Translations under genes and position numbers: made by a program
Shown here: piece after piece, positions 27,613 to 37,156 of the stretch
How the letters are laid out: each line of letters starts with the position of its first letter
Position numbering within the stretch: position 1 is the first letter of the stretch
The notes under the pieces: generated by a model
The model's input: only the letters and a program-made list of their open reading frames with translations
Told to the model about the DNA's origin: nothing
Database searches by the model: none
Origin: Pseudomonas azotoformans
GTDB lineage: Bacteria > Pseudomonadota > Gammaproteobacteria > Pseudomonadales > Pseudomonadaceae
Reading direction: 5' to 3'
Length of the DNA: 64,000 bases
Assembly (NCBI RefSeq): GCF_900103345.1
Contig: NZ_LT629702.1
Coordinates: forward strand, 4,216,001 to 4,280,000

Positions 27613-28998
27613 GTGACTACCATCGCCACCGCTTTTAATACTTTGCCCCTGTCCGCCGCCATGCTGGCTAACCTCGACTCGCTGGGTTATGTCGAGATGA
27701 CGCAGATCCAGGCGCAAAGCTTGCCGGTGATCCTCAAGGGGCTGGACCTGATTGCCCAGGCCAAGACCGGCAGCGGCAAGACCGCCGCCTTCGGCATCGG
27801 CCTGTTGAACCCGATCAACCCACGCTACTTCGGCTGCCAGGCCCTGGTGATGTGCCCGACCCGTGAGCTGGCCGACCAAGTCGCCAAGGAAATCCGTCGC
27901 CTGGCCCGTGCCGAAGACAACATCAAGGTACTGACCCTGTGCGGTGGCGTGTCCCTCGGCCCGCAGATCGCCTCCCTGGAACACGGCGCCCACGTCATCG
28001 TCGGCACGCCGGGCCGTATCCAGCAGCACCTGCGCAAAGGTTCGCTGGTGCTGGACGGCCTGAACACGCTGATCCTCGACGAAGCCGACCGCATGCTCGA
28101 CATGGGCTTCTACGACGCCATCGAAGACATCATCAGCAAGACCCCGCCACGCCGCCAGACCCTGCTGTTCTCGGCCACCTACCCGGTGAGCATCAAGCAG
28201 TTGGCCTCGAAGTTCATGCGCGCGCCGCAGCAGGTGAAAGCCGAAGCCTTCCACTCCGACGACCAGATCGAGCAGCGTTTCTACGAAATCTCGCCGGAAG
28301 AACGCATGGACGCGGTGACCAAGGTGCTGGCGCATTTCCGTCCGGCGTCCTGTGTAGCGTTCTGCTTCACCAAGCAGCAAGTGCAGGAAACCGTGGATCA
28401 CCTGACGTCCAAGGGCATTTCCGCCGTTGGCCTGCATGGCGACCTGGAACAGCGCGACCGCGACCAGGTGCTGGCGATGTTCGCCAACCGCAGCACCTCG
28501 GTGCTGGTGGCCACCGACGTGGCTGCCCGTGGCCTGGACATCGACTCGCTGGACATGGTGATCAACGTCGAACTGGCCCGCGATTCGGAAATCCACATCC
28601 ACCGCGTTGGCCGTACCGGCCGTGCCGGTGAGACCGGCATCGCCATCAGCCTGGTCGCCCCGTCCGAAGCGCATCGCGCCCAGGCCATCGAGCAGTTGCA
28701 GAAGTCGCCGCTGAACTGGGACCAACTGGACAACCTCAAGCCACAAAGCGGTGGTCCATTGCTGCCGCAGATGAGCACCCTGTGCATCGCCGCCGGGCGT
28801 AAAGACAAGGTTCGCCCAGGCGACATCCTCGGCGCGCTGACCGGTGAAGCCGGTATTCCCGGCGCCCAGGTCGGCAAGATCGCGATCTTTGACTTCCAGG
28901 CCTTCGTGGCCGTGGAGCGCGGGATCGCCAAGCAGGCCTTGCAGCGTTTGAATGACGGCAAGATCAAGGGCCGTTCGTTGCGCGTTCGAATCCTCTGA
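27613..28998 (+). CDS. dbpA: ATP-dependent 23S rRNA helicase DbpA
   Basis: A 461-residue DEAD-box helicase. Motifs in order: AKTGSGKT, PTRELA, GTPGRI, DEAD, SAT, ARGLDI and HRVGRTGRAG. The last 75 residues form the DbpA RNA-binding domain that recognises hairpin 92 of 23S rRNA, ending KIKGRSLRVRIL. Start set at GTG (MTTIATAFNTLPLS), which matches the family N-terminus; the upstream extension is not conserved. Acts in large-subunit assembly. Confidence 0.93.
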   Translation: MTTIATAFNTLPLSAAMLANLDSLGYVEMTQIQAQSLPVILKGLDLIAQAKTGSGKTAAFGIGLLNPINPRYFGCQALVMCPTRELADQVAKEIRRLARAEDNIKVLTLCGGVSLGPQIASLEHGAHVIVGTPGRIQQHLRKGSLVLDGLNTLILDEADRMLDMGFYDAIEDIISKTPPRRQTLLFSATYPVSIKQLASKFMRAPQQVKAEAFHSDDQIEQRFYEISPEERMDAVTKVLAHFRPASCVAFCFTKQQVQETVDHLTSKGISAVGLHGDLEQRDRDQVLAMFANRSTSVLVATDVAARGLDIDSLDMVINVELARDSEIHIHRVGRTGRAGETGIAISLVAPSEAHRAQAIEQLQKSPLNWDQLDNLKPQSGGPLLPQMSTLCIAAGRKDKVRPGDILGALTGEAGIPGAQVGKIAIFDFQAFVAVERGIAKQALQRLNDGKIKGRSLRVRIL

Positions 28999-29003
28999 CC
29001 CTG

Positions 29004-29107
29004 ATCGTTCCCACGCTCCGCGTGGGAACGCATCCCGTGACGCACCGCGTCACCAAGCGGACGCAGAGCGTCCATTGCGGCATTCCCACGCAGAGCGTGG
29101 GAACGAT
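29004..29107. repeat. Multi-hairpin repeat of the CGTTCCCACGC/GCGTGGGAACG family
   Basis: Outer arms ATCGTTCCCACGC and GCGTGGGAACGAT enclose further small palindromes (GTGACGC-ACC-GCGTCAC and GGACGC-AGA-GCGTCC). It is a different family from the GGGCTTGC REPs. It lies between dbpA and the flavoprotein gene. Confidence 0.9.
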
Positions 29108-29136
29108 CTGATCGATTCATGTAAGAGGACACCGTT

Positions 29137-30315
29137 TTGCGCTCGACCGAAGTTGTGATCATTGGCGCCGGCGCCGCAGGCTTGATGTGCGCGCTGACCG
29201 CCGCCGGACGTGGGCGCAAGGTGATGTTGATCGACCATGCGAACAAGGCCGGCAAGAAGATCCTGATGTCCGGTGGTGGCCGCTGCAACTTCACCAACAT
29301 GTACACCGAGCCGGCCAACTTCCTGTCGCACAATGCGCACTTCTGCAAGTCCGCCCTGGCCCGCTACACCCAGTGGGATTTCATCGCGCTGGTGGCCAAG
29401 CACGGTGTGCCCTACCACGAGAAGAAACTCGGCCAGCTGTTCTGCGATAACAAATCCAGCGACATCCTCGGCATGCTGCTCGATGAGTGCATTCAGGTCG
29501 GCGTAAGCATGCACTTGGATACGTCGGTCCAGGAGATTGCCAAGCTGGACAGCGGCTATCAGTTGCAGACCACCTTGGGTGAGTTGCGCTGTGAATCCCT
29601 GGTGATCGCCACCGGCGGCCTGTCGATCCCGACCCTGGGCGCGACCGGTTTTGGTTACCAGGTGGCCAGACAGTTCGGCCACGAACTGCTGCCGACCCGC
29701 GCCGGGCTGGTGCCGTTCACCATCACCGACCAGCTCAAGGATTTGTGTGGCGAGTTGTCGGGGACGTCGGTGGATTGCCTGGTGAGCTGCAACGGCCAGA
29801 GCTTTCGCGAGAACCTCCTGTTTACCCACCGCGGCCTCAGCGGGCCGGCGATTCTGCAGATTTCTTCTTACTGGGAATCCGGCGACACGGTGGAAATCAA
29901 CCTGCTACCCGACCACGACGCTCACACCTGGCTGCAACAGCAACAAGCCGAGCGCCCCAACAGCGAATTGAAAACCCTGCTGGGCGAGATCTTCACCAAG
30001 AAGATGGCCAACCTGCTGGCCGAGACGTGGTTCGCATCCAAGCCGATGAAGCAGTACACCCATGCCGAAATTGCCGACATCGCACAAAAACTCGGCAGCT
30101 GGCAGTTGGTGCCGGCGGGCACCGAGGGTTATCGCACGGCCGAAGTCACGCTGGGGGGCGTGGACACGCGGGAAGTGTCGTCCAAGACCATGGAATCACT
30201 GAAAAGCCCAGGGCTCTACTTTATCGGCGAAGTGCTGGATGTGACCGGTCACCTGGGCGGGTTCAACTTCCAGTGGGCGTGGGCGTCCGGTTACGCGGCC
30301 GCACAATACGCCTGA
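29137..30315 (+). CDS. NAD(P)/FAD-dependent oxidoreductase, YhiN/HI0933 family
   Basis: A 392-residue flavoprotein. The N-terminal FAD motif is IIGAGAAGLMCALTAAGRG and the family-specific GKKILMSGGGRCNFTN follows at about residues 41-56. The C-terminal FAD contact is LGGFNFQWAWASGYAAA. Start is TTG, supported by an AAGAGGA ribosome site 8 bases before it; a preceding ATG is followed at once by a stop. The physiological substrate of the family is not settled. Confidence 0.85.
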   Translation: MRSTEVVIIGAGAAGLMCALTAAGRGRKVMLIDHANKAGKKILMSGGGRCNFTNMYTEPANFLSHNAHFCKSALARYTQWDFIALVAKHGVPYHEKKLGQLFCDNKSSDILGMLLDECIQVGVSMHLDTSVQEIAKLDSGYQLQTTLGELRCESLVIATGGLSIPTLGATGFGYQVARQFGHELLPTRAGLVPFTITDQLKDLCGELSGTSVDCLVSCNGQSFRENLLFTHRGLSGPAILQISSYWESGDTVEINLLPDHDAHTWLQQQQAERPNSELKTLLGEIFTKKMANLLAETWFASKPMKQYTHAEIADIAQKLGSWQLVPAGTEGYRTAEVTLGGVDTREVSSKTMESLKSPGLYFIGEVLDVTGHLGGFNFQWAWASGYAAAQYA

Positions 30316-30338
30316 CCGCAGAATGTACTGAGTACCAA

Positions 30339-30427
30339 TGTGGGAGGGGGCTTGCCCCCGATAGCAGTGTGTCAGTCAGCACATTGGTAACTGATAGATT
30401 GCTATCGGGGGCAAGCCCCCTCCCACA
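30339..30427. repeat. REPIN, GGGGGCTTGCCCCCGAT family
   Basis: TGTGGG/CCCACA outer ends, 89 bp, between the flavoprotein gene and yccS. Spacer ATAGCAGTGTGTCAGTCAG resembles that at 24945. Confidence 0.95.
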
Positions 30428-30523
30428 TGGAATAAATTTTCCTGCCCGATGTGATCACCACCCTTGCCGTGGCGTCCTTGATAGCTCAATTTAGCGGCAT
30501 CGTCCCGGAAGACTCCAGCCTTC

Positions 30524-32707
30524 ATGTCATCGACCTCGTTCAAGCAGTCCCTGCGGCGCCTGTGGGCACTGGATAAATTCAGCTATAGCATTCGGGTATT
30601 CATCGCCCTCACCGGCAGCATGGCGCTGTGCTGGTACCAGGATGAAATGACACTGCTGATCCCGTTGTTCCTGGGGATTATCGCCAGCGCCCTGGCCGAG
30701 ACCGATGACAGTTGGCAAGGCCGCCTCAACGCCCTGGCAGTAACGCTGGTGTGTTTCAGCATCGCTGCCCTGTCGGTGGAGTTGCTGTTCCCCTATCCCT
30801 TGATCTTCGCGGCCTCCCTGGCTTTGGCCACCTTCTGCCTGACCATGCTCGGTGCCTTGGGCGAGCGCTATGGGGCGATTGCTTCGGCAACGTTGATTCT
30901 GTCGGTTTACACCATGATCGGCGTGGACCAGCGCGGCGGCGCCGTCAGCGATTTCTGGCACGAGCCGCTGCTGTTGGTGGCCGGTGCAGCCTGGTATGGC
31001 GCGCTGTCGGTGCTGTGGCAGGCGCTATTTTCCAACCAGCCGGTGCAGCAGAGCCTGGCGCGGTTGTTCCGCGAACTGGGGCGTTATCTCAAGCTCAAGT
31101 CGTCGTTGTTCGAGCCGATCCGCCAGCTGGACGTGGAAGCACGCCGCCTGGAACTGGCGCAGCAAAATGGTCGGGTGGTGGCGGCGCTCAATGCCGCGAA
31201 GGAAATCATCCTGCATCGCGTGGGTAATGGTCGCCCCGGTTCGAAAGTCAGTCGCTACCTGAAGCTGTATTTCCTGGCCCAGGACATCCACGAACGTGCC
31301 AGCTCGTCGCACTATCCCTACAACGCCCTGGCCGAGGCCTTCTTCCACAGCGATGTACTCTTCCGTTGCCAGCGCCTATTGCGCCAGCAAGGCAAGGCCT
31401 GCCAGACCCTGGCCGAGTCGATCCAGATGCGCCAGCCGTTCATCTATGACGACAGCTTCGCCGAAGCCCTGGGCGACCTCAACGCGTCCTTGGAGCACCT
31501 GCGCATCCAGAGCAACCCAGCCTGGCGCGGCCTGCTGCGTTCGTTGCGCGCCCTGGCGGCCAACCTGTCGACCCTGGACCGCCTGCTCGGCGACGCCAGC
31601 AACCCCGACAGCCTGGCGGACGCCACCGACAGCAACCTGCTGGACCGCGCCCCGCGCAACCTCAAGGAAATGTGGACGCGCCTGCGCACGCAGATGACGC
31701 CGACGTCGCTGTTGTTCCGCCATGCGCTGCGCCTGTCGCTGGCGTTGACCGTCGGCTACGGCATGCTGCATGCGATCCACGCGTCCCAAGGCTACTGGAT
31801 CATCCTCACCACGCTCTTCGTGTGCCAGCCGAACTATGGCGCCACGCGGCGCAAGCTCGGCCAGCGCATCATCGGTACGGCCATCGGCCTGACCGTGGCC
31901 TGGGCGTTGTTCGACCTGTTCCCAAGCCCCCTGGTGCAATCGATGTTCGCCATCGCCGCCGGCCTGGTGTTCTTTATCAACCGCACCACCCGCTACACCC
32001 TGGCCACCGCCGCGATCACGCTGATGGTGTTGTTCTGCTTCAACCAGGTCGGCGATGGCTACGGGCTGTTCCTGCCACGTCTGTTCGATACCTTGCTCGG
32101 CAGCCTGATCGCCGGCCTCGCGGTGTTCCTGTTCCTGCCGGACTGGCAAGGCCGCCGCTTGAACAAAGTGCTGGCCAACACCCTGACCTGCAACAGTATC
32201 TACCTGCGCCAGATCATGCAGCAGTACGCCGCCGGCAAGAGTGACGACCTGGCCTACCGCCTGGCGCGGCGCAATGCGCACAACGCCGATGCGGCGCTGT
32301 CCACCACCCTGGCGAACATGCTGATGGAGCCGGGGCATTTCCGTAAGGAAGCGGACGTGGGCTTTCGGTTCCTGGTGTTGTCGCACACCTTGCTCAGTTA
32401 TTTGTCAGGGCTGGGCGCTCACCGTGAAACCCAATTGCCAGCCGAGGTGCGTGAGCATCTGATCGATGGCGCCGGCAACACCCTGGCGGCGAGCATCGAT
32501 GAAATCGCCACGGGCTTGGCCAACAAGCAGCCGATTGCGATTCAGAGCGATGCCGAGGAGGCGCTGGCGGCGGACCTGGAACAGATGCCGGATGAGATCG
32601 ATGAAGGGCAGCGGTTGGTGCAGACGCAGTTGGCGTTGATTTGCCGGCAACTGGGGCCGTTGCGCACGTTGGCGGCGCATCTGATCAAAGACACCAGCGC
32701 GGCCTAG
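30524..32707 (+). CDS. yccS: YccS-family inner-membrane protein (FUSC-type)
   Basis: A 727-residue protein with two blocks of membrane segments (about residues 20-150 and 400-520) separated by a soluble region of about 240 residues and followed by a cytoplasmic tail. This is the layout of the YccS/FUSC group, which is related to aromatic-acid efflux and aluminium-malate transporters. Substrate unknown. Conserved GERYGAIASATLILSVYTM and HASQGYWIILTTLFVCQP lie in the two membrane blocks. Read alone, between two REPINs. Confidence 0.85.
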   Translation: MSSTSFKQSLRRLWALDKFSYSIRVFIALTGSMALCWYQDEMTLLIPLFLGIIASALAETDDSWQGRLNALAVTLVCFSIAALSVELLFPYPLIFAASLALATFCLTMLGALGERYGAIASATLILSVYTMIGVDQRGGAVSDFWHEPLLLVAGAAWYGALSVLWQALFSNQPVQQSLARLFRELGRYLKLKSSLFEPIRQLDVEARRLELAQQNGRVVAALNAAKEIILHRVGNGRPGSKVSRYLKLYFLAQDIHERASSSHYPYNALAEAFFHSDVLFRCQRLLRQQGKACQTLAESIQMRQPFIYDDSFAEALGDLNASLEHLRIQSNPAWRGLLRSLRALAANLSTLDRLLGDASNPDSLADATDSNLLDRAPRNLKEMWTRLRTQMTPTSLLFRHALRLSLALTVGYGMLHAIHASQGYWIILTTLFVCQPNYGATRRKLGQRIIGTAIGLTVAWALFDLFPSPLVQSMFAIAAGLVFFINRTTRYTLATAAITLMVLFCFNQVGDGYGLFLPRLFDTLLGSLIAGLAVFLFLPDWQGRRLNKVLANTLTCNSIYLRQIMQQYAAGKSDDLAYRLARRNAHNADAALSTTLANMLMEPGHFRKEADVGFRFLVLSHTLLSYLSGLGAHRETQLPAEVREHLIDGAGNTLAASIDEIATGLANKQPIAIQSDAEEALAADLEQMPDEIDEGQRLVQTQLALICRQLGPLRTLAAHLIKDTSAA

Positions 32708-32711
32708 GCCG

Positions 32712-32788
32712 CTATCGGAGGCAAGCCTCCTCCCACAGTTTTGATTTGTGAACACAGTCAACAGGTGGGAGGGGGCTTGCCCCCGATG
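32712..32788. repeat. REPIN, GGGGGCTTGCCCCCGAT family, reciprocal arrangement, partly diverged
   Basis: The left arm reads TATCGGAGGCAAGCCTCC and keeps internal pairing by compensating changes, while the right arm is canonical. The spacer is about 30 bases. It lies between the convergent yccS and solute-binding-protein genes. Confidence 0.85.
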
Positions 32789-32803
32789 AGGTCCGCACAG
32801 GCA

Positions 32804-33547
32804 CTACATGCCATGGGCCTTCATCAACCGCTCATAGCTGCCGTCGGCCTTCATCTTGGCAATCTCCCGATCAAACCCGGCTACGATCTGCTCATGCTCC
32901 GGGTTCTTCAGGCTGACCAGGATGTGCAGGCTGTTTTCACTCAGCGGCTGGGGCAAAAACTCCACCGCATTGCGCACCCGTGCCGATTCACGCGACAGGT
33001 AATAGCGCGCCACGTACTCATCCTCCACCGTCAACCGCACCCGCTGCGCCGCCAGCATGCGCACGGCCATGGCGAAGTTGTGCACCGGGACTTTCTGCAA
33101 CTGCGCATCCCCATCGAACGCCGCCGAATAGGCATAGCCACGCACCACGGCGATGGGATAGTCGTGCAACTGCGCAAGGTTCTGGAATTCGATGGGATCG
33201 TCGCGGCGCTTGATAAAGCGCACACGGTTGAGCAGGTATTCACCCGAGAATTGGCCCAGTTTCGTACGGGCATCGTCGTACCAGGCGTTGATCAGCACGT
33301 CATAACGGCCGTCGCCCACCCCCATCAGCGCACGGGCCCAGGGCACCTGCTCGAAGTCACTGGCGTAACCCGCACGGGCCAGGGCAGTACTGACGATGTC
33401 GGTGGCCAGCCCGCCATTGATCAAGGTGGCATCGGTAAAGGGTGGCCAGGCATCCGCCACCAGCCGCAGACGCTGCGCGAATGCCGGCTGGGCCAGCAGC
33501 AACACTCCAATCAAAGCAACGGCACGAGAGAATCGCGGCATGCTCAA
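32804..33547 (-). CDS. Solitary periplasmic solute-binding protein (SBP family 3)
   Basis: A 247-residue protein with a signal peptide (cleavage near AQPAFA-QRLRL) and a family-3 extracellular solute-binding fold (LVADAWPPFTD at the start, GGLATDIVSTAL). No permease or ATPase gene is adjacent. Such orphan proteins may bind amino acids or act as sensors. Two starts 6 bases apart are possible (MSMPRF or MPRF). Ligand not predictable. Confidence 0.8.
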   Translation of the reverse strand: MSMPRFSRAVALIGVLLLAQPAFAQRLRLVADAWPPFTDATLINGGLATDIVSTALARAGYASDFEQVPWARALMGVGDGRYDVLINAWYDDARTKLGQFSGEYLLNRVRFIKRRDDPIEFQNLAQLHDYPIAVVRGYAYSAAFDGDAQLQKVPVHNFAMAVRMLAAQRVRLTVEDEYVARYYLSRESARVRNAVEFLPQPLSENSLHILVSLKNPEHEQIVAGFDREIAKMKADGSYERLMKAHGM

Positions 33548-33742
33548 AGTCCTTGGCAGGCAGGCGGTGGCCTTGGCTCAGGCGCGGCCCGAGGTTCTAA
33601 CAGTAGCTCAGATTACACAAAGAAACCGGCGCCGAACGCACTCAATGATGGCAAATTGATTTCACTCACAAAAATAGTTGATTTAGACAGCGTTGCCCGC
33701 TGCGCTTACTATCCGCAACAGACATTGATAAGAGAACTCGCC

Positions 33743-34201
33743 ATGACCGTTGAATGGGTGTGCAAACACCACGATGACCTGGGCAAGGAGCAGCTTTACG
33801 CGATCCTGCGCTTGCGCAACGAGGTGTTTGTTGTCGAGCAGAAATGTGTGTACCAGGATCTCGATGGGCAGGATTTGTCGGGCGACACCCACCACCTGAT
33901 GGCGTGGCAGGATGATCAACTGGTGGCTTACCTGCGCCTGCTGGACCCGGAATCCCAGGGCGGCGACGTGGTGATCGGCCGCGTGATCGTTGCGCCGGTG
34001 GCGCGCGGCACCGGGCTGGGACATCAGATGATGGAAGAGACGCTCAAGCAGATTGCCGATATCTGGCCCGAGACACCGATGTTCCTGTCAGCCCAGGCGC
34101 ATTTGCAGGGGTATTACGGGCGGTATGGGTTTGTGGTGGCGGGTGAGGAATACCTTGAGGATGATATTCCACACATCGGCATGCGAAAGGATCAGGGGTA
34201 G
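33743..34201 (+). CDS. elaA: GNAT acetyltransferase, ElaA family
   Basis: A 152-residue GNAT protein. The acetyl-CoA loop is VIVAPVARGTGLGHQMM (about residues 81-97), and the early LRLRNEVFVVEQKCVYQDLDG matches ElaA. Start at ATG 33743; the much longer in-frame reading upstream crosses an opposite-strand gene and has no support. The last 10 bases overlap the 3' end of the convergent winged-helix gene. Substrate unknown. Confidence 0.88.
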   Translation: MTVEWVCKHHDDLGKEQLYAILRLRNEVFVVEQKCVYQDLDGQDLSGDTHHLMAWQDDQLVAYLRLLDPESQGGDVVIGRVIVAPVARGTGLGHQMMEETLKQIADIWPETPMFLSAQAHLQGYYGRYGFVVAGEEYLEDDIPHIGMRKDQG

Positions 34202-34488
34202 CCCAGCACCTGCTTGATCTGGCCGAGGTTCGCCTCGATCCAACGCCGATCAATCGCGCCCCAGCTGCGAATCCGATAGTGCCCGGCATGGTTGCGGGCA
34301 CCGTCTTCCTGCTCGAACTCACACACAATATCCAGATCGGCCAATGCCGCAATCGTGTCCTGCGCCGTGCGCCGGGGCATGCCGGTGGCGTCGGTCAGGG
34401 CCGGGACGCTGCTGGCCTGGCCGCTGTCGATCAGGTAGGCCACGTACAGGCGGCGGTAGAAGCTGCTCTTGGTCTTGCTCACATCCAT
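34192..34488 (-). CDS. Small winged-helix DNA-binding protein
   Basis: A 98-residue protein with a helix-turn-helix at about residues 28-55 (PALTDATGMPRRTAQDTIAAL) and a following beta wing (HYRIRSWGAI). It resembles conserved Pseudomonas winged-helix proteins of unknown target. It is 19 bp downstream of the metallopeptidase gene on the same strand, so probably cotranscribed, and it overlaps elaA by 10 bp tail to tail. Confidence 0.7.
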   Translation of the reverse strand: MDVSKTKSSFYRRLYVAYLIDSGQASSVPALTDATGMPRRTAQDTIAALADLDIVCEFEQEDGARNHAGHYRIRSWGAIDRRWIEANLGQIKQVLGYP

Positions 34489-34507
34489 GGTCGGTTGCCT
34501 TGTGCGG

Positions 34508-35008
34508 TCAGGGTTTGCCCAGCAAGTCGCGGTACGTGAGGTACACCCGCAGGTCGAATTCCACCTGATGGTAGCCCGGCATCATGTACTCGCAGAGTTT
34601 GTAGAACGCCTTGTTGTGGTCCGATTCCTTGAAGTGCGCCAGTTCGTGCACCACGATCATGCGCAGGAACTGCGGCGCGGCCTCCTTGAACAGCGCAGCA
34701 ATGCGGATCTCTTTCTTCGACTTCAGATTGCCGCCCTGCACCCGCGAGATGGTGGTGTGCAGGCCGAGGGCGCGGTGGGTCAGGTCCAGGCGATTATCGA
34801 ACAGCACCTTGTCGATGGCCGGCGCATTGCGCAGGTGTTCCTGCTTCAAGGCCAGCGCGTAGGCGTAAAGGGCCTTGTCGCTCTGCACGGTGTGGCGTTC
34901 GGGGTAACGTTGCTCCAGGTAGGCACCCAACTGGTCCTTGGCGATCAGTTGGCGCACTTGCTCCTGGAGGGCGGCGGGATAGGCCTGGAGGTATTTCAGC
35001 GCGGTCAT
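34508..35008 (-). CDS. YgjP-like (DUF45) zinc metallopeptidase
   Basis: A 166-residue soluble protein. The zinc site HELAHFKESDHNKAFY gives HExxH plus a further His (about residues 121-136), the YgjP/WLM-type pattern. No signal peptide. Substrate unknown; related proteins act on DNA-bound or ribosomal targets. It is followed at 19 bp by the small winged-helix gene. Confidence 0.82.
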   Translation of the reverse strand: MTALKYLQAYPAALQEQVRQLIAKDQLGAYLEQRYPERHTVQSDKALYAYALALKQEHLRNAPAIDKVLFDNRLDLTHRALGLHTTISRVQGGNLKSKKEIRIAALFKEAAPQFLRMIVVHELAHFKESDHNKAFYKLCEYMMPGYHQVEFDLRVYLTYRDLLGKP

Positions 35009-35050
35009 GGGCTCTGCAACAGGGTTCGGATGGCCGCCAGTGTAACGAAT

Positions 35051-37156
35051 TCAGCGTTGGCGAGCGTGGCACCAGTCGCTCACTTCCTCGGCCATCAGCG
35101 GTTGCGCCGCCATCGGCCCCTGAATGAACGGGCAGCCATTGGCCTTCAGCCATTGGGCCTGCTCCTGGGTTTCCACCCCCTCAGCCACCACCACTACATC
35201 AAAATGCCCGCACAGCTCGATAATGCTGCGCGCCATCACCTCATCTCGCGCCGAGCCCGGCAGGCGAGCGACCAATTGCGGGTCGAGCTTGAGGGTGTCG
35301 AACGCCAGGTCGCGCAGGTGCGCCAGGGAACAATTGCCCAAGCCAAAGTCATCCAGGGCGGTGCGCACGCCGATCTGGCGCAGCAACTTGAGCTGCTTGA
35401 CCGACTCTTCAAGGTTGCTCATCAGGCAGTCTTCACTGATTTCCACCTCCAGTTGCCGCCCCGGCAACCCATGTCGTTCGAGGACCTGCTGCAGCTGGTT
35501 CGCCAGGTTGGGCATGTTGAACTGGTTGCTGCTCAGGCTCACGCTGAGCACCAGTTCATCGTCGAAGCCGGCGTGCCAGGCCTGGAGTTGGGCGCCGACT
35601 TGTTGGTAAATCCAGGTGCTGAGCTGGCTGATCAGCCGGGCCTCTTCCAGCAATGGCAGAAACAGACCGGGCGGCACATCGCCGACACTCGGGTGCTGCC
35701 AGCGCAATAGCGCTTCCACACCGCGCACACGCCCATCCGCCAACGCCACCTGCGGCTGGTACACCAGGGTGAACTCCTTGTTTTGAATCGCCGTGCGCAC
35801 GCTGTCTTCCAGCATCAGGCGCGAACGGGCGCGGCCATTCATTTCCTGGTCGTAATAGCGATATTGCTGACGGCCTGCGCGCTTGGCTTCGTACATGGCG
35901 ATGTCTGCCGCGCGCAACAGACCGTTAACGTCCGAGCCGCAATCCGGGAAGGTGGCGATACCGATACTGACACCGAGCATCACATCCAAACCTTCAACTT
36001 GCTGGCAGATAGATACCCGTTCGATCAGTTTTTCTGCAATTTTCGCCGCCTGCTCGGGGAACTCCAGCTCCAGCAACGCGGTGAACTCATCGCCGCCCAT
36101 GCGCCCCAGAATGTCATAGGAACGCAGGCAGCCCTGCAACTGCTCCGATACCCAGCGCAGCACGCGGTCGCCGGCGTCATGGCCGAGGGAATCATTGACC
36201 CGCTTGAAGCCGTCAAGGTCCAGGTACAGCAGCACCAGAGACTGTTCGTTGCGCTCGCTGCGCAGCAAAATGTTTTCCGCCGCCTGGTAAAACCCGCGCC
36301 GGTTCAACAGCCCGGTCAGCGGGTCGGTGACCGCCTGGAACTCCAATTGTTGATGCAGGTGACGCACTTCAGACATGTCCAGCACGGTCACTACCATGGC
36401 CTTCTGTTCGGCCGGCAGCGGCGCGCACGACAACGCCACCGGCACCTGCTGGCCGCGGCTGGTCCGCAGGATCGCATCGTGCAAGCGCCAAGTCTGGCCC
36501 TGGCGGTAAGCGAGGAACATCTCGAACCCCAGCCAAGCCGGCACATGGGGTTTTTGCAGGAAGCTCAGGAAACTCTCGCCTTGCAACTCCGCCAGGGTGG
36601 CGTTCAGTAGCCGCGAAATGGCCGGGTTGGCATACTCGATCACGCTGCCCTCGCCCACCACCAGGATGCCTTCGGCGGCGTTGTCCAACACCGAGGCATT
36701 GAACGCCCGTGCGGACTCCAACTCATGACTCAGGCGCTGCAAGGCCCGGCGATTGCGCTGATGTTCCAGCAACGCCTGGACCTTGGGTTTGAGGATATGC
36801 GGGTCGAACGGTTTGAACAGGTAGTCGATGGCGCCACTGGCATAACCTTCGAGCACTGCCGCGGGTGACTGGGCATGGGCCGTGAGGAAAATGATCGGTG
36901 TCATGCGCGTGCGCTGGCTGCCGCGCATCAGGCGCGCCACCTCAAAGCCGTCCATGCCGGGCATCTTCACGTCCAGCAGCACCAGGTCGACTTCGTGTTT
37001 GAGCAATAATTCGAGGGCTTCCACACCGGACGCGGCGGTCACCACATGCCAGTCTTCACGCTGTAACAGCGCACGCATGCTGAGCAGGTTTTCCGGGTAG
37101 TCATCGACCACAAGTAGAACCGAACGACCATCGCCGTGGTGTGGAGCGCATTCCAT
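35051..37156 (-). CDS. REC-PAS-GGDEF-EAL cyclic-di-GMP protein
   Basis: A 701-residue protein. Receiver domain 1-125 with phospho-acceptor Asp62 in LVLLDVKMPG; PAS about 150-265; GGDEF at 354-358 with an inhibitory RSYD site at 345-348; EAL motif at 481-483 with DDFG at 602-605 and AEGVET later. Diguanylate cyclase activity looks intact. In the EAL domain the usual metal-binding Asn of VNLS is Ser540 (VSLS), and loop 6 reads DDFGLGNCS, so phosphodiesterase activity is doubtful. Start set at MECAPHHG, which has AAGGAAG upstream; a start 33 bases earlier lacks one. No cognate kinase is adjacent. Confidence 0.9.
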   Translation of the reverse strand: MECAPHHGDGRSVLLVVDDYPENLLSMRALLQREDWHVVTAASGVEALELLLKHEVDLVLLDVKMPGMDGFEVARLMRGSQRTRMTPIIFLTAHAQSPAAVLEGYASGAIDYLFKPFDPHILKPKVQALLEHQRNRRALQRLSHELESARAFNASVLDNAAEGILVVGEGSVIEYANPAISRLLNATLAELQGESFLSFLQKPHVPAWLGFEMFLAYRQGQTWRLHDAILRTSRGQQVPVALSCAPLPAEQKAMVVTVLDMSEVRHLHQQLEFQAVTDPLTGLLNRRGFYQAAENILLRSERNEQSLVLLYLDLDGFKRVNDSLGHDAGDRVLRWVSEQLQGCLRSYDILGRMGGDEFTALLELEFPEQAAKIAEKLIERVSICQQVEGLDVMLGVSIGIATFPDCGSDVNGLLRAADIAMYEAKRAGRQQYRYYDQEMNGRARSRLMLEDSVRTAIQNKEFTLVYQPQVALADGRVRGVEALLRWQHPSVGDVPPGLFLPLLEEARLISQLSTWIYQQVGAQLQAWHAGFDDELVLSVSLSSNQFNMPNLANQLQQVLERHGLPGRQLEVEISEDCLMSNLEESVKQLKLLRQIGVRTALDDFGLGNCSLAHLRDLAFDTLKLDPQLVARLPGSARDEVMARSIIELCGHFDVVVVAEGVETQEQAQWLKANGCPFIQGPMAAQPLMAEEVSDWCHARQR

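Noticed and set aside
32741..33742. A long N-terminal extension of the ElaA-like gene
   Set aside because: The extension runs through a REPIN and is antisense to a signal-peptide protein. The ATG at 33743 gives the normal ElaA length.
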